Below, in pieces: positions 1-8,486 of a stretch of 64,000 nucleotides of DNA. The notes under the pieces were generated by a model. The model was given only the letters and a program-made list of their open reading frames with translations, made no database searches and was not told where the DNA came from. The stretch's first letter is position 1; every line of letters begins with the position of its first letter. Origin of the DNA: G963555815 sp965249615 [NCBI: bacterium] (GTDB lineage Bacteria; UBA8248; JACPRG01); contig CBDFMI010000005.1 in the NCBI GenBank assembly GCA_965249615.1, positions 434,001-498,000 of the forward strand. The letters are read 5' to 3'. Both the position numbers and the translations under genes were made by a program.

Positions 1-663
1 GAGGGGGGGTGTGATGGGCACAGGAGACGCTATCTTGACCTTAAAACCCGTCCTTTCCTGAACTTCCTCGAGGGAAACCTCCGGGTGGAGGGATTCCAGC
101 TGAAGTCTTTGGCCCTTCCTCCAGAAGATACACAGAGGGGTGACCACTCTATCTACCAGCCCGGCGGCCGTTATCGTATCGCATCTTTTGACGAAGACCC
201 TCGTGTCATGCTTTGTCCTCCATAGAATGGTCCGCCGGGCCGTCGGAAGAAGGAGGGCGCTCCCCGCCCCTCCCGGCAGCTTGACCCGCGGGCGCGACAC
301 CTCGCCAATGGCGGAGAGGTTGATGTGGCCCCGGAGGTCAATCTGAACACCACTCAAAAAGGCCACGTCGAGCCCCCCTCTGGCCGACAGGTCAAAGATG
401 TCGGAGAGTGCGAATTCGGCCCTCGCCCCGTTGAGCAGGGCTGGGTCCACTGTCGAGCGTGGAAGTTTTTGGGGACAGGCATCCACTCCCCCTGGGATAT
501 TGAGGTAGATGAGATCTGGGGCGTGAAACCGCTTGGCTAGGAGGATGGAGACCATGGGGAGAGGTGAGGCGACGCCGTGAAAGACGGTCTCCCCATTTCG
601 AAGAAGGCGGGCCATGGCGGCCGCCATGAGGTCGGAGGTGTCGGCAACGCTGAGAGAAGACAT
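1..663 (-). CDS. CoA-transferase family I-like, subunit B (C-terminal end cut by window)
   Basis: Reading the minus strand from an ATG at 663 gives 221 open codons that run off the window edge, so the C-terminus is missing. The protein resembles the beta subunit of two-subunit CoA-transferases (glutaconate / 3-oxoacid type), which moves CoA between carboxylic acids in the cytoplasm. It carries a family-like APDLIYLNIPGGVDA segment (residues 48-62), then ALSDIFDL and GHINLSAIGE. The family's catalytic glutamate normally lies in an E-x-G motif where this protein has NIPGG, so the Glu may be missing, as in IpdB-type ring-cleaving homologues. It starts 3 bp after the A-subunit stop, so the two are co-translated partners. 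Substrate unknown. Confidence 0.8.
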   Translation of the reverse strand, partial: MSSLSVADTSDLMAAAMARLLRNGETVFHGVASPLPMVSILLAKRFHAPDLIYLNIPGGVDACPQKLPRSTVDPALLNGARAEFALSDIFDLSARGGLDVAFLSGVQIDLRGHINLSAIGEVSRPRVKLPGGAGSALLLPTARRTILWRTKHDTRVFVKRCDTITAAGLVDRVVTPLCIFWRKGQRLQLESLHPEVSLEEVQERTGFKVKIASPVPITPPL

Positions 664-666
664 TTC

Positions 667-1482
667 TTAGGGGGCGGATTTCGCTGGGGTCTTGTCCTGC
701 TCTTCAAGATAGGCGGTGAGATCCTTTTGACCTCGAGCCAAGTAGTCTGAAAGGGCCCGCGAGTCCATGTCGTAGTGGTCAAAACAGCTCCCTGGACGCG
801 CCCCCCCTGGGACATGGACAACCGCTGACACCAGAAACCCGGGGATGAGATTCTGCTCGGGCGTCCCCTGAAACGCTTCGGGAGAAACGATGGTCTCTGT
901 CGAGAGAACGACCCCCTTGGCAGCCCGGGTCATCAGTAAATCTTCAAAAAGGGTCCCTGCGATGCGGGCGTTCCCCTCCGAGTCGGCCGCCTGGACGTGG
1001 ATCAGGGCCCAGTCGGGCCGCATGGCCGGAATGACGTAGACCTCCTCCTTCCCGTAGGGGCTTTTCATCTTCTCAAAACCCCTCTGGGCTGGAAGATCGC
1101 TCCCCCAAAGGCCTCCTACGGGCTGAAACGGGACACCGTAGGCCGCGGCTCGAAGGCCGGCGATGACCGTCGCGCAGGCGTTCTCAAAAGTTTTTAGTTT
1201 TCCTTCTTCGGCGGCCCTTCTGTAATTCGGCGCCAGCCCGAACTCGGCCTCAAAGCCGACGTAGCCCGCGTGGACCCCCCGAAGGCAGCCGGCCGCCGCC
1301 AGAAGGTCAATGTCATACGCCCCGGCCGTTTTTACGACCTCGAGAGATCTTCGCCGCTGACGGGCCAGCTCGCGGACCAAGGCGGCGGGGATCCGGTGCA
1401 TAAGATTGCCCCCCAGGGCCAAAAACTCCCCGTCCTGGACCAGGGCCGCCGCCTCAGCAAGGTCCTTTAGCTTGTGAGCCAT
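667..1482 (-). CDS. CoA-transferase family I-like, subunit A
   Basis: 271 aa. It matches the alpha subunit of glutaconate / 3-oxoacid CoA-transferases: an N-terminal GGNLMHRIPAALVREL segment, then GFEAEFGLAPNYRRA (about residues 76-90), AAAYGVPFQPVGGLWGSDL and HVQAADSEGNARI. The Glu in GFE (residue 78) is of interest because IpdA, a cholesterol ring-cleaving relative, uses a Glu in its A subunit instead of the usual B-subunit Glu; assigning that role here is inference. Cytoplasmic heteromer with the gene immediately downstream. The promoter region upstream is extremely AT-rich. A plain CoA-transferase remains possible and the substrate cannot be named from sequence. Confidence 0.82.
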   Translation of the reverse strand: MAHKLKDLAEAAALVQDGEFLALGGNLMHRIPAALVRELARQRRRSLEVVKTAGAYDIDLLAAAGCLRGVHAGYVGFEAEFGLAPNYRRAAEEGKLKTFENACATVIAGLRAAAYGVPFQPVGGLWGSDLPAQRGFEKMKSPYGKEEVYVIPAMRPDWALIHVQAADSEGNARIAGTLFEDLLMTRAAKGVVLSTETIVSPEAFQGTPEQNLIPGFLVSAVVHVPGGARPGSCFDHYDMDSRALSDYLARGQKDLTAYLEEQDKTPAKSAP

Positions 1483-1508
1483 TTCCCAGGAGCCTCTTTA
1501 GATAAGTG

Positions 1509-1533
1509 ATTATTTAACAATCTATTAAATAAT
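1509..1533. promoter_or_regulatory. AT-rich perfect 9-bp inverted repeat, candidate operator
   Basis: ATTATTTAA, a 7-bp spacer, then TTAAATAAT form an exact 9-bp inverted repeat inside an almost pure A+T stretch (about 1500-1565) upstream of the CoA-transferase operon. The same stretch holds several overlapping TTGTTA and TATTAT-like hexamers, so the repeat probably overlaps the promoter. A dimeric repressor site is the simplest reading but this is inference. Confidence 0.4.
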
Positions 1534-1573
1534 ATTAACAAATCTAAAACATCAAACTATTTATATCCCCTTC

Positions 1574-2368
1574 TCATTTCAACTTCTTCATGATGTCCTC
1601 AAGGCCTTTCTGCAACGCATCCCCATTGACCGGGTCCTTCAGATCGGTTTTCTGGCTGAAATCGGCAGGGGGCTCAAAAAGATCGTCCGGCAGAGGGTCT
1701 TGGAGGAGTTTTTCCACCAGGCTCTCGACGGTCACTTCCCCCGCCGGCGTTTGGAAGCGGGCCGTAAACTGGATCACCGTCCCGCCAATCCTTTCCAACT
1801 CCGCTACGACGTCCTGGCCCAACCTGGGGAGCATATCCTTCGTGAACTCGGCCATCTCCTTTTGGATGGGGTAGAACTCGCGGCCCGCATCCGTGGCCTG
1901 GGTGATCCAGAAGTCGCCCGAGAAATCGTCCCCTTCAACCCGATGGAGCTCGCAGAGGAACCCGCTGATGGTCTGCTCCTGGCCGGTGGGAACCACGTGA
2001 AACCCTTCACCTGGGGCCCCCTTTGCCCCTCCCTCTCCCGTGATCTCTTCCAGGCCCTGGATGAGCCCACTCGCGAGTTCCGCTAACCTTTGAAGGGTTT
2101 CTAACGAAACCTCGGTGTAGGTCCTCTCCTCCGGGTTCAGTTCAATCAGCTTTTTATCGGGGAAGCGGAGGATGGCCACCCGGCCCTGGGCCTGCTCGAT
2201 GCGGACCATACCCCCCTTCACGTACATAACGATCCGCTGCGTCGTTTCCGTGCCCGCCCCTGCCATCGTCCATTTATCCACTTGGTGGACTGTGAGATCG
2301 GCCCAAAGGGCCGTGGGTGCGATCCAGACCAGAAAAAACGAGACCATCGCGAGGAGGCCCCTTTTCAT
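1574..2368 (-). CDS. Secreted DUF4412-like protein of unknown function
   Basis: 264 aa. Residues 1-23 are a signal peptide (Lys-Arg, hydrophobic core, cleavage near ALWA). The mature part begins with repeated beta-strand-like stretches (VHQVDKWTMAG, RIVMYVKGGMVRIE, AILRFPDKKLIELNP, RTYTEVSLETL). That pattern is typical of periplasmic DUF4412 / LolA-like proteins that record a residue-level reporter of oxidation or lipid handling; no biochemical role is proven for the family. The C-terminal half contains VESLVEKLLQDPLPDDLFEPP. It lies 19 bp after the TPR protein gene and may share its transcript. No catalytic motif is visible. Confidence 0.6.
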   Translation of the reverse strand: MKRGLLAMVSFFLVWIAPTALWADLTVHQVDKWTMAGAGTETTQRIVMYVKGGMVRIEQAQGRVAILRFPDKKLIELNPEERTYTEVSLETLQRLAELASGLIQGLEEITGEGGAKGAPGEGFHVVPTGQEQTISGFLCELHRVEGDDFSGDFWITQATDAGREFYPIQKEMAEFTKDMLPRLGQDVVAELERIGGTVIQFTARFQTPAGEVTVESLVEKLLQDPLPDDLFEPPADFSQKTDLKDPVNGDALQKGLEDIMKKLK

Positions 2369-2387
2369 CTCTCGTCCCTCCTGCGGC

Positions 2388-4010
2388 TCAACTCCCAGCC
2401 CCCCCTGCCGATTCGAGTCGCTGCCGCTCTAGTTGCTCGATGGTCGCCTCCACGGCTATTCGCTGATTTTCGGCATTCAACTCACCGAAGAGGCGCAGGG
2501 CTTCGTGGAAGTGACTCAGGGCTTTGTCCACTTCGCCCAGCTCCGCGTAAACCGTCCCAAGGCTCGTTCCGTTCGCGGCCTGCCCCCATTGGTAGCCGAT
2601 CTCCCGATTGATCTCGTAGGCTTTCTCATAGGCCTGCCGGGCCTGCTCGGACTCCCCGGTCTGGAAGAAAACATTTGCCAGGTTTCCGAGGCTGTTGGCT
2701 TCGCCACGGCGGTTGCCCGTCTCGCGGTGAAGACTGAGGGCGACCTCGTAATGTTCCTTAGACTGGGCAAAATCTTTTTCCAAGGCGAGGAGGAGCCCGA
2801 TGTTGCCAAGGTTAATGGCTTCCTCCCCGCGGTCTCTAAGTTCTCGGTTCAGCGACAGGGCCTCTTGGCTGAACCTAAGGGCCGCCTTGAGTTCCCCCTG
2901 GTCTCGAAGGACCGTGGCCAGCAGCCGAAGTTCCCGTGCCTGCTTTTCCCGGTCCGGCCCCTGCCGGCACATCTCAAGGGCTTCGCGATGATACTCGGCG
3001 GCCTCGGAGAGAGCGCCCTGGGTACGGCAAAGACACCCCATCCGACTCAAGATTTCACCCGCACCCTGAAGGTCTTCTCTCCCGCGGTGGACCTCGAGGG
3101 CTTCTCCGTAGTGGCGGAGGGCTTCCTCGGTCGAACGCTTGTGCATGGAGAGAAGGGCCAGATTTGTAAAAACCGCCGCCTTCGCCTCGGGGTCATCCTC
3201 TGAGAGGGCCGCCGCCTCCTGCAACCTTCCCTCCGCCTCCTTGGCAAAGCCCTGATGGTGGTAAGCAAGGGCCATGAGATTGAGGGTTCGTCGGGCGCGC
3301 TCCCCTTCCCTCTCAAGGGCCGCCTTCGCCTGGCCAATGGCCAAATCGGCTTTTTGACCGTAATAAGCCAGAACGCCCAGGGCGTACCGCGTCTCCTGAG
3401 GGATGGTGGCGCCTTTCCGTTCCTCCTCTTCCACGGAGAGGAAAACTTCTTCGAGACGCCCATAAAAATCTTCGGGGAGACGGGACATGGAGCCCTCTGC
3501 CGCGTCGCCCGTGACATTCCCGGGCGAAGGCCAGGCGTCCAGGACAGGAGGATCCTGCAGAGAGAGATCGGTCACCATCACTGCCGGGCGGCCCAAGACC
3601 TTCGGGTCGAGGGGGGCCGTCTGAACATCGGGCGTCTGAACAGGGCGCGGCTGAGTCACGTGGGGCGGAGGAGGAGGCTCTTCCTGTTTTTGGGGAGGGG
3701 CCTCTGTCTCCTCAAGAAGCCGTGCGCTGGAAAAAACCTCTTCCTCCAAAGGCTCATATTCAACAGCCTTGTATCCGGCAAGTTCCATCTCCCTTGAAGG
3801 AGGGGGAGAGGAAGGTGCGCCAGGGGGCGGTGTCAGGCTGGCCTGGGGGGCGGAAGGGCGCATCTCGTGCGTGTCGTCATCGCTGATAAGCTCCGTCATG
3901 GCCGAGGTCTCCTCCTCGGGCCTTTTGCCTCGACTTTGAGACCAGAAAACGACGAGGACGGCAGCGATCCCAAGGCCGATGAGGATGGCGACCAGGAGAA
4001 AGAGGCTCAT
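2388..4010 (-). CDS. Membrane-anchored tetratricopeptide repeat protein
   Basis: 540 aa. Residues 2-22 form one transmembrane helix, followed by a long proline- and acid-rich linker (to about residue 190, with runs such as EEPPPPP). The C-terminal 300 residues are tandem tetratricopeptide repeats of about 40 residues with signatures such as ALRHYGEALEVH, AAEYHREALEMC, AINLGNIGLLLALEKDF and SLGNLANVFFQTGES, the long-spaced (kinesin light chain-like) type. Such proteins are protein-protein scaffolds; the partner cannot be inferred. The start overlaps the deacylase stop by ATGA, so it is translationally coupled to that gene. Confidence 0.75.
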   Translation of the reverse strand: MSLFLLVAILIGLGIAAVLVVFWSQSRGKRPEEETSAMTELISDDDTHEMRPSAPQASLTPPPGAPSSPPPSREMELAGYKAVEYEPLEEEVFSSARLLEETEAPPQKQEEPPPPPHVTQPRPVQTPDVQTAPLDPKVLGRPAVMVTDLSLQDPPVLDAWPSPGNVTGDAAEGSMSRLPEDFYGRLEEVFLSVEEEERKGATIPQETRYALGVLAYYGQKADLAIGQAKAALEREGERARRTLNLMALAYHHQGFAKEAEGRLQEAAALSEDDPEAKAAVFTNLALLSMHKRSTEEALRHYGEALEVHRGREDLQGAGEILSRMGCLCRTQGALSEAAEYHREALEMCRQGPDREKQARELRLLATVLRDQGELKAALRFSQEALSLNRELRDRGEEAINLGNIGLLLALEKDFAQSKEHYEVALSLHRETGNRRGEANSLGNLANVFFQTGESEQARQAYEKAYEINREIGYQWGQAANGTSLGTVYAELGEVDKALSHFHEALRLFGELNAENQRIAVEATIEQLERQRLESAGGAGS

Positions 4011-5665
4011 CGAGTCCTCCCACCAAACCGAAGGGCCTTTCCAGCCCGTGCTCCCAAATGTTCTCCTGTCTCCACGGTCACCTCTCCATTGACGACCACC
4101 ATGTCGATCCCCTTGGGATAGGAAATGGGGGCATCGTATGTCGAGGTGTCGGCGATTTTGTCTGGGTCAAAGACAACGAGGTCGGCCGCCATGCCCTCCC
4201 GAATGACCCCTCGGTCCGTGAATCCAAGCCGTCGGGCAGGGAGTGAAGTCATCTTGGCGATGGCCTGTGCCAGGGGAAAGAGACCCTCCTCCCGCGCATA
4301 TCGGCCCAGGACTCGGGGGAAGGTGCCAAACCCCCTGGGGTGGGGGTGCCCCTCCCCGAGGGGCCCATAGTGGGCGTGCCCCCCGGCGTCGGAGCCGACG
4401 AAGACATAAGGGCGACCCAGAATGGTCCGAAGGTTCCCCTCATCCATCAAAAAGAGGATGACCTCGACCGTGAGCTTGTCATCCACCAGGAGATCCAGGA
4501 CGAAATCGATCTCATCCTTGCCCGCCGAGGCGGCGCCTTCCGAAATTTTTCGTCCCTCAAAACTTTTGTTCCTGGGATTATGGATAAGACAGAGAAGGAC
4601 ATCTTCCCAATATCCGGACCTAAAAGCCTCCATCTCCTCTCGGATGCGTCTTCGATCTTCAGGATCCTTCAATCGCTCAAGGGCTCGCCCCTTTCCCCCT
4701 TCGTGGGCCCAGTCCGGCAAGAGGGCGGAGAGGTGAGTGTGAGAGGCGATGTAGGGATAGCGGTCGCAGGCCACATCGACCCCATCGCGAACGGCGGTCT
4801 CGATAAGATTGAGGGCCTGCCCCACCTTGCCCCAGTTCTCCTTCCCCGCGGTCTTAAGGTGAGAAACCTGAAGGGGGGCGCCGCTGGCCTTCGAGACGGC
4901 GATTACCTCCTCCAGGGCCTCCAGCAGCCCCTTCCCCTCGCTTCGGATGTGAGTACTGAGGAAGCCTCCCAAACGGGCGGCCGTGGAGGCCAGGGTGACC
5001 AGCTCTTCCCGGGACGAATAGCATGCCGGCGGATAGACGAGGCCCGTGGAGAGCCCGAAGGCCCCTTCCTGGATGGCCTGGGCCACCCCCTCGGCCATCG
5101 CCTGAAGTTCCTCAGAGGAAGGGGCGCGGCTGGCCCCCCCCATGAAAGACGCCCGAAGGGTGTTGTGACCCACTTGGTGGGCATAGTTGACGGAGAGGCC
5201 CTCTCGCTCCAACCGCCCCAGATATCCCCGGACGTCTTCAAAATCCAGGTCCAGCCCGTAGTCGCGCGAATAAGTTTGCCGCCTCTCCTCCAAGGCAGGG
5301 CCCGCGATGGGGGCGGCTGAGTAGCCGCAGTTCCCGCCCACCTCAGTGGTCACCCCCTGGCGCACCTTCCCCTCTGCGAGCGGGTTGATGAGAAGGGAGT
5401 AATCGGAGTGGGAGTGGATGTCGATGAACCCTGGACAAAGGGCCTCGCCGCCGAGGGAGACCTGACGAGAGGCTGTTGCCCCGTCAAGGCACCCTACGGC
5501 CGCTATCCGGCCCCCCTGTATCCCGACATCAGCCCCAAAGGGTTCTCCTCCTCGTCCATCGTAGAGGCTCGCATCTTTAAAGAGGAGATCAAAACGCGCC
5601 AAAGGGACCATCTCCCTGGGGCTTGCCCGGGCGAAGGCGGGGAAATCCTGGGCGGATTGGCCCAT
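4007..5665 (-). CDS. N-acyl-D-amino-acid deacylase (D-aminoacylase), amidohydrolase family
   Basis: Up to 552 aa. Predicted zinc amidohydrolase releasing D-amino acids from N-acyl-D-amino acids, possibly from peptidoglycan or lipid debris. Motifs: GFIDIHSHSDYSLL with the HxH metal pair, GGNCGYSAAP with the Cys that bridges metals in D-aminoacylases, STHIRSEG, QVSHLKTAGKENWG and SDAGGHAHYGP with the catalytic Asp. It ends with the usual AADLVVFDPDKIAD cap. The family normally begins at the equivalent of MVPLARFDLL, so the ATG at 5611 is as likely as the one at 5665; neither has a well-spaced ribosome site. It is downstream of nagA and coupled to the TPR gene. Confidence 0.88.
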   Translation of the reverse strand: MGQSAQDFPAFARASPREMVPLARFDLLFKDASLYDGRGGEPFGADVGIQGGRIAAVGCLDGATASRQVSLGGEALCPGFIDIHSHSDYSLLINPLAEGKVRQGVTTEVGGNCGYSAAPIAGPALEERRQTYSRDYGLDLDFEDVRGYLGRLEREGLSVNYAHQVGHNTLRASFMGGASRAPSSEELQAMAEGVAQAIQEGAFGLSTGLVYPPACYSSREELVTLASTAARLGGFLSTHIRSEGKGLLEALEEVIAVSKASGAPLQVSHLKTAGKENWGKVGQALNLIETAVRDGVDVACDRYPYIASHTHLSALLPDWAHEGGKGRALERLKDPEDRRRIREEMEAFRSGYWEDVLLCLIHNPRNKSFEGRKISEGAASAGKDEIDFVLDLLVDDKLTVEVILFLMDEGNLRTILGRPYVFVGSDAGGHAHYGPLGEGHPHPRGFGTFPRVLGRYAREEGLFPLAQAIAKMTSLPARRLGFTDRGVIREGMAADLVVFDPDKIADTSTYDAPISYPKGIDMVVVNGEVTVETGEHLGARAGKALRFGGRTR

Positions 5666-5707
5666 CCCTCGATCCCACCGCCTACAAAATCCCTAACCAG
5701 CCAGAGG

Positions 5708-5736
5708 ATAGTATCCCATTCAAGAAACCTAGACAA
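5708..5736 (-). promoter_or_regulatory. Candidate sigma70-type promoter for the deacylase gene
   Basis: On the minus strand TTGTCT (5736-5731) and TACTAT (5713-5708) are separated by exactly 17 bp, placing a start site near 5700, about 35 bp before the first possible start codon of the deacylase. Consensus match only. Confidence 0.4.
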
Positions 5737-5830
5737 CCGCTCCCTTCGAAGTCTTTCTGCCCTCGCACCACTCTTTTTGAAGAGATCCCCCGTGAGAACC
5801 ACTCCATGGCGGGACACTTTTTCGGGCCCC

Positions 5831-7008
5831 TCATCTTCGGTCGAGAACCAGCTCTCCCTGCACAAAAACGAGGCGGGGCTCAAGGTCTGGGTCCAGAACC
5901 AAGATGTCGGCGTCCAGGCCCTCGGCCAGCCGGCCCTTTCGATGAGAGACGCCAAGGGCGCGAGCGGGATTCTCCGAGACCCACGGAAGGACATCCTCCA
6001 AGGGGAGCTGACAAAACTTCATCCCATTTTTCAAGGCACCTCTCAACGGAAGAAGGGCCCCCGCGAGGACCCCCTCAGGGGTCTCGGCGCGCCCCCCTCG
6101 GACTCGAACCGGTATTTCGCCCATCAAGGCCTCAGGGACCTCTGCCTCGCCAAGGGGTGTCGCGTCTGAGACCAGAAAGATCCCCTCCGGCCCCTTCGCC
6201 TGGACAGCCATCCGAAGGGCCGCCGGGTGGACGTGGACACCGTCAGCAATGAAGCCCGCCATTACCTCCGAATGGTCGAAGATGGCCCCCAGAACCCCAG
6301 GGTCGCGGTGGTGAAAATTCCTCATCGCGTTGAAGGTGTGAGTGGCGAGGCGGGCCCCAGAAGCGATGGCGAGCTTGGCCTCTTCGTAAGTAGCAGCGGT
6401 ATGCCCCATGGCGGGGGTCCAACCCCAGCGGGCCATCCCTTGAATCACCGACAGGGCGCCTGGAAGTTCAGGGGCGAGTGTGAGGACCAGGGGCCCTCCC
6501 TTCCAGGATTTGGCATAGCGTTCGAGCTCCCCGAGATCCGGAGGGCGCAGGTGGGCTTGAAGATGGGCGCCGGAGGCCTTGGGGTTCAGAAAGGGGCCCT
6601 CCAGATGGGCGCCGAGGACGGTCGCCCCCCCACCCCCCCACCCCGGGCGCTGGCCTCTGAGATGGCGGAAAGGCCCTCCTGGAGGAGCTCCCTTGGGGCG
6701 CTAATCAGTGTAGGGAGAAAGGACGTGCTACCGCGTCTCGCAAGGTCCTGGGCGATGGCCTCGATGGCCTCGGGGGTCGCCTCCATGACGGCCCGCCCCG
6801 CCCCGCCATTGACCTGGAGGTCTATCAGGCCCGGCAGGACGAGGGTTCCGTCGAGCTCAAAAATTTGGGCCCCTAAGGGGGGAGGCCCGATAGGTCCAGC
6901 GGACAGGATTTTCCCGTCCTGAAAGACCACTTGCCCCCCCTCGACCACACCGGAGGACAGATAGACTCGGCCTCCCCTAAGGGCGGTGACTGTCTCGGGT
7001 GGGACCAC
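5831..7008 (-). pseudogene. nagA: N-acetylglucosamine-6-phosphate deacetylase, frame broken at a poly-G tract
   Basis: Two ORFs encode consecutive parts of one NagA-like amidohydrolase that hydrolyses GlcNAc-6-phosphate to GlcN-6-phosphate and acetate. The first (7008 to about 6640) holds DGTLVLPGLIDLQVNGGAG; the second holds VLGAHLEGPFLNPKASG (metal Glu), GHTAATYEEA, THTFNAMRNF, GIFLVSDATPLGE (catalytic Asp) and GRLAEGLDADILVLD. The frame changes inside a C7-A-C7-A-C4 tract (6625-6644); adding one G on the coding strand restores about 393 residues, normal for NagA (about 380). All key residues are otherwise present, so a sequencing or assembly error is as likely as a real mutation or slippage. 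Confidence 0.85.
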
Positions 7009-7167
7009 GGGTTAGCCTTCTAGACACACAGCTGAAAGCGAATGGTGTTTCGTGGTGAGGGGCAGGAGAGCAATAAAGAAACCTGGCCAGGCGGGGGGAA
7101 CGACAATGGCTTTGTCATCCCCTTGGCCGGCCAGCCCAGGGACCCGGCTCCGTCGGGACGAGGCCGG

Positions 7168-7755
7168 TCATTTGGACCTCTTTCGTTTTCGTACCTTTTC
7201 GTTCGCCTGGATGAGTATCTCGACGTTTTGCCGAGCCGTCTCCCTGATCCTTTGCTGGATGCTGAGAAGGACCAGGCGGCCAGCCAGCGTGGGGACGTTC
7301 GGGATGATAGGAATCTCGCGGCTTCCGGGCTCTTTCTCCAGGACCGCGGCTTCCTCCTTGATCTCTTGCTCAGAAAAAAGTTCCTTTTCCAAGTAGGAAT
7401 AGGTCAACCTGACATAGTCTCGCTCTTTCCGCTCATCATCCCGGGTTTCCCGAACAATATTCTCCATATCGATAGAGCTGGGCTTCTTGTCGGCCTTTTT
7501 TATCTCACTCTTCACGGCGTCGAAATATTTATTGAGGGGCATGGTCTTGGTCAGCTCGTCCTGGGGGATCTTCGAGCTGATCTCAAAGTTGATGCGCCCC
7601 TTTGAAATTGTGGGAGCCCCAATTTCATAAGTGATCTCATGGACGCTGAACCGATCGCCCCGCTTGGACTGGTATTGGGAGCGAAACTCGTCGGTGAGTT
7701 CGACGAGGCCCCGCTGGGCGAACTGGATGAAGAGATTTTCCTTGAGGGTCGGCAT
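7168..7755 (-). CDS. Conserved-looking hypothetical protein with charged coiled-coil-like C-terminus
   Basis: 195 aa, cytoplasmic (no signal or membrane segment). I do not recognise the family. The N-terminal half, TLKENLFIQFAQRGLVELTDEF and ISKGRINFEISSKIP, looks like a compact alpha/beta fold. The middle is strongly charged (RETRDDERKERDYVRLTYSYLE is split here by description only: Arg/Asp/Glu-rich at about 104-125). The C-terminus LSIQQRIRETARQNVEIL is amphipathic helix ending in a KVRKRKRSK basic tail that could bind nucleic acid; that is inference. A TTGCCG-17-TATACT promoter lies upstream. It stands alone, divergent from the lipoprotein gene. Confidence 0.6.
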   Translation of the reverse strand: MPTLKENLFIQFAQRGLVELTDEFRSQYQSKRGDRFSVHEITYEIGAPTISKGRINFEISSKIPQDELTKTMPLNKYFDAVKSEIKKADKKPSSIDMENIVRETRDDERKERDYVRLTYSYLEKELFSEQEIKEEAAVLEKEPGSREIPIIPNVPTLAGRLVLLSIQQRIRETARQNVEILIQANEKVRKRKRSK

Positions 7756-7800
7756 AGGACCCGTTCCCCCTTGGTAAGCGAAAGTGAAACCCAGGCGCTA

Positions 7801-7829
7801 AGTATAGGCCGGGAGGGTGGCTCCGGCAA
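7801..7829 (-). promoter_or_regulatory. Candidate promoter for the 195-aa hypothetical gene
   Basis: Minus-strand TTGCCG (7829-7824) and TATACT (7806-7801) are 17 bp apart and lie about 46 bp upstream of the start codon at 7755. The opposite strand carries a separate promoter for the divergent lipoprotein gene. Confidence 0.45.
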
Positions 7830-7854
7830 GCCTCCTGTTGCGATCCGTAAAAAG

Positions 7855-7884
7855 TGGACAGGCCTCTCTCTATACGGCTAATAT
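7855..7884 (+). promoter_or_regulatory. Candidate promoter for the lipoprotein gene at 7933
   Basis: TGGACA (7855-7860) and TAATAT (7879-7884) are 18 bp apart, about 50 bp before the lipoprotein start. Consensus match only. Confidence 0.4.
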
Positions 7885-7932
7885 GTCTCTGGCCAGGCGG
7901 TCAGACGGCGCTGACGCCTCTTGGAGTCTGTG

Positions 7933-8397
7933 ATGCGGTCGAACATGTCGCGGGGAAAGGTCCTCTTCCTGACAACGTTGCTCCTTCTGCTTTGGGGGTG
8001 TGCGGGAAGCGAAGTGCCGCCAACGACCGAGGGCCCGGTCTCCCTTTTCCTGGAGCGAATCCAGTCCAAGCACCGAGCAGAGGCCACACAAGTCGAGGTG
8101 GCCGAGCCGGGCCCCACCCGTGAGGAGATCCACCTGAGGATGCGCCCCGGTTGGGAGCAAAAGCCCCTGACCGAACGGGAAGATGATGCCATTATCCTCG
8201 CCCGGACCTGGGTGAAGATCTTGACCCAACCCAAGGGGAACGTGACCACCGCCTTGGCCTATTGGCTCCCCATCGAGGCGACGTCCATACCGGAGAGGGC
8301 CATCGTCCGGTACCAGGATTCCGAGGGAAAACCTCTGGGATGGACAGAGTTTCGCCGGGACCGGGGCATCTTGCTCAGCTGGATCCCCGCATCTTAA
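7933..8397 (+). CDS. Putative lipoprotein of unknown function
   Basis: About 154 aa from the ATG at 7933; an upstream TTG (7921) and a downstream ATG (7945) are alternatives. A basic start and a leucine-rich core lead to the lipobox LLWGC, so the protein is predicted to be lipid-modified and sit on the periplasmic face of a membrane. The mature domain (about 120 residues) contains EIHLRMRPGWEQKPLTERE, ILARTWVKIL, AYWLPIEATSIPERAIVRY and GKPLGWTEFRRDRGILLSW, a beta-rich pattern I cannot assign to a family. It has its own upstream promoter and no operon partner. Confidence 0.65.
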   Translation: MRSNMSRGKVLFLTTLLLLLWGCAGSEVPPTTEGPVSLFLERIQSKHRAEATQVEVAEPGPTREEIHLRMRPGWEQKPLTEREDDAIILARTWVKILTQPKGNVTTALAYWLPIEATSIPERAIVRYQDSEGKPLGWTEFRRDRGILLSWIPAS

Positions 8398-8486
8398 GGG
8401 CCACCCACGAAAAGGACTCCTATAATTACCACTGTTTTACATTAACTGCATGATTTCAACTACCTGAAATATAGGAGGTTATCAGA

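Noticed and set aside
4340-5320. 326-codon plus-strand frame
   Set aside because: It is antisense to the D-aminoacylase gene, whose motifs are complete; the plus frame has no recognisable fold.
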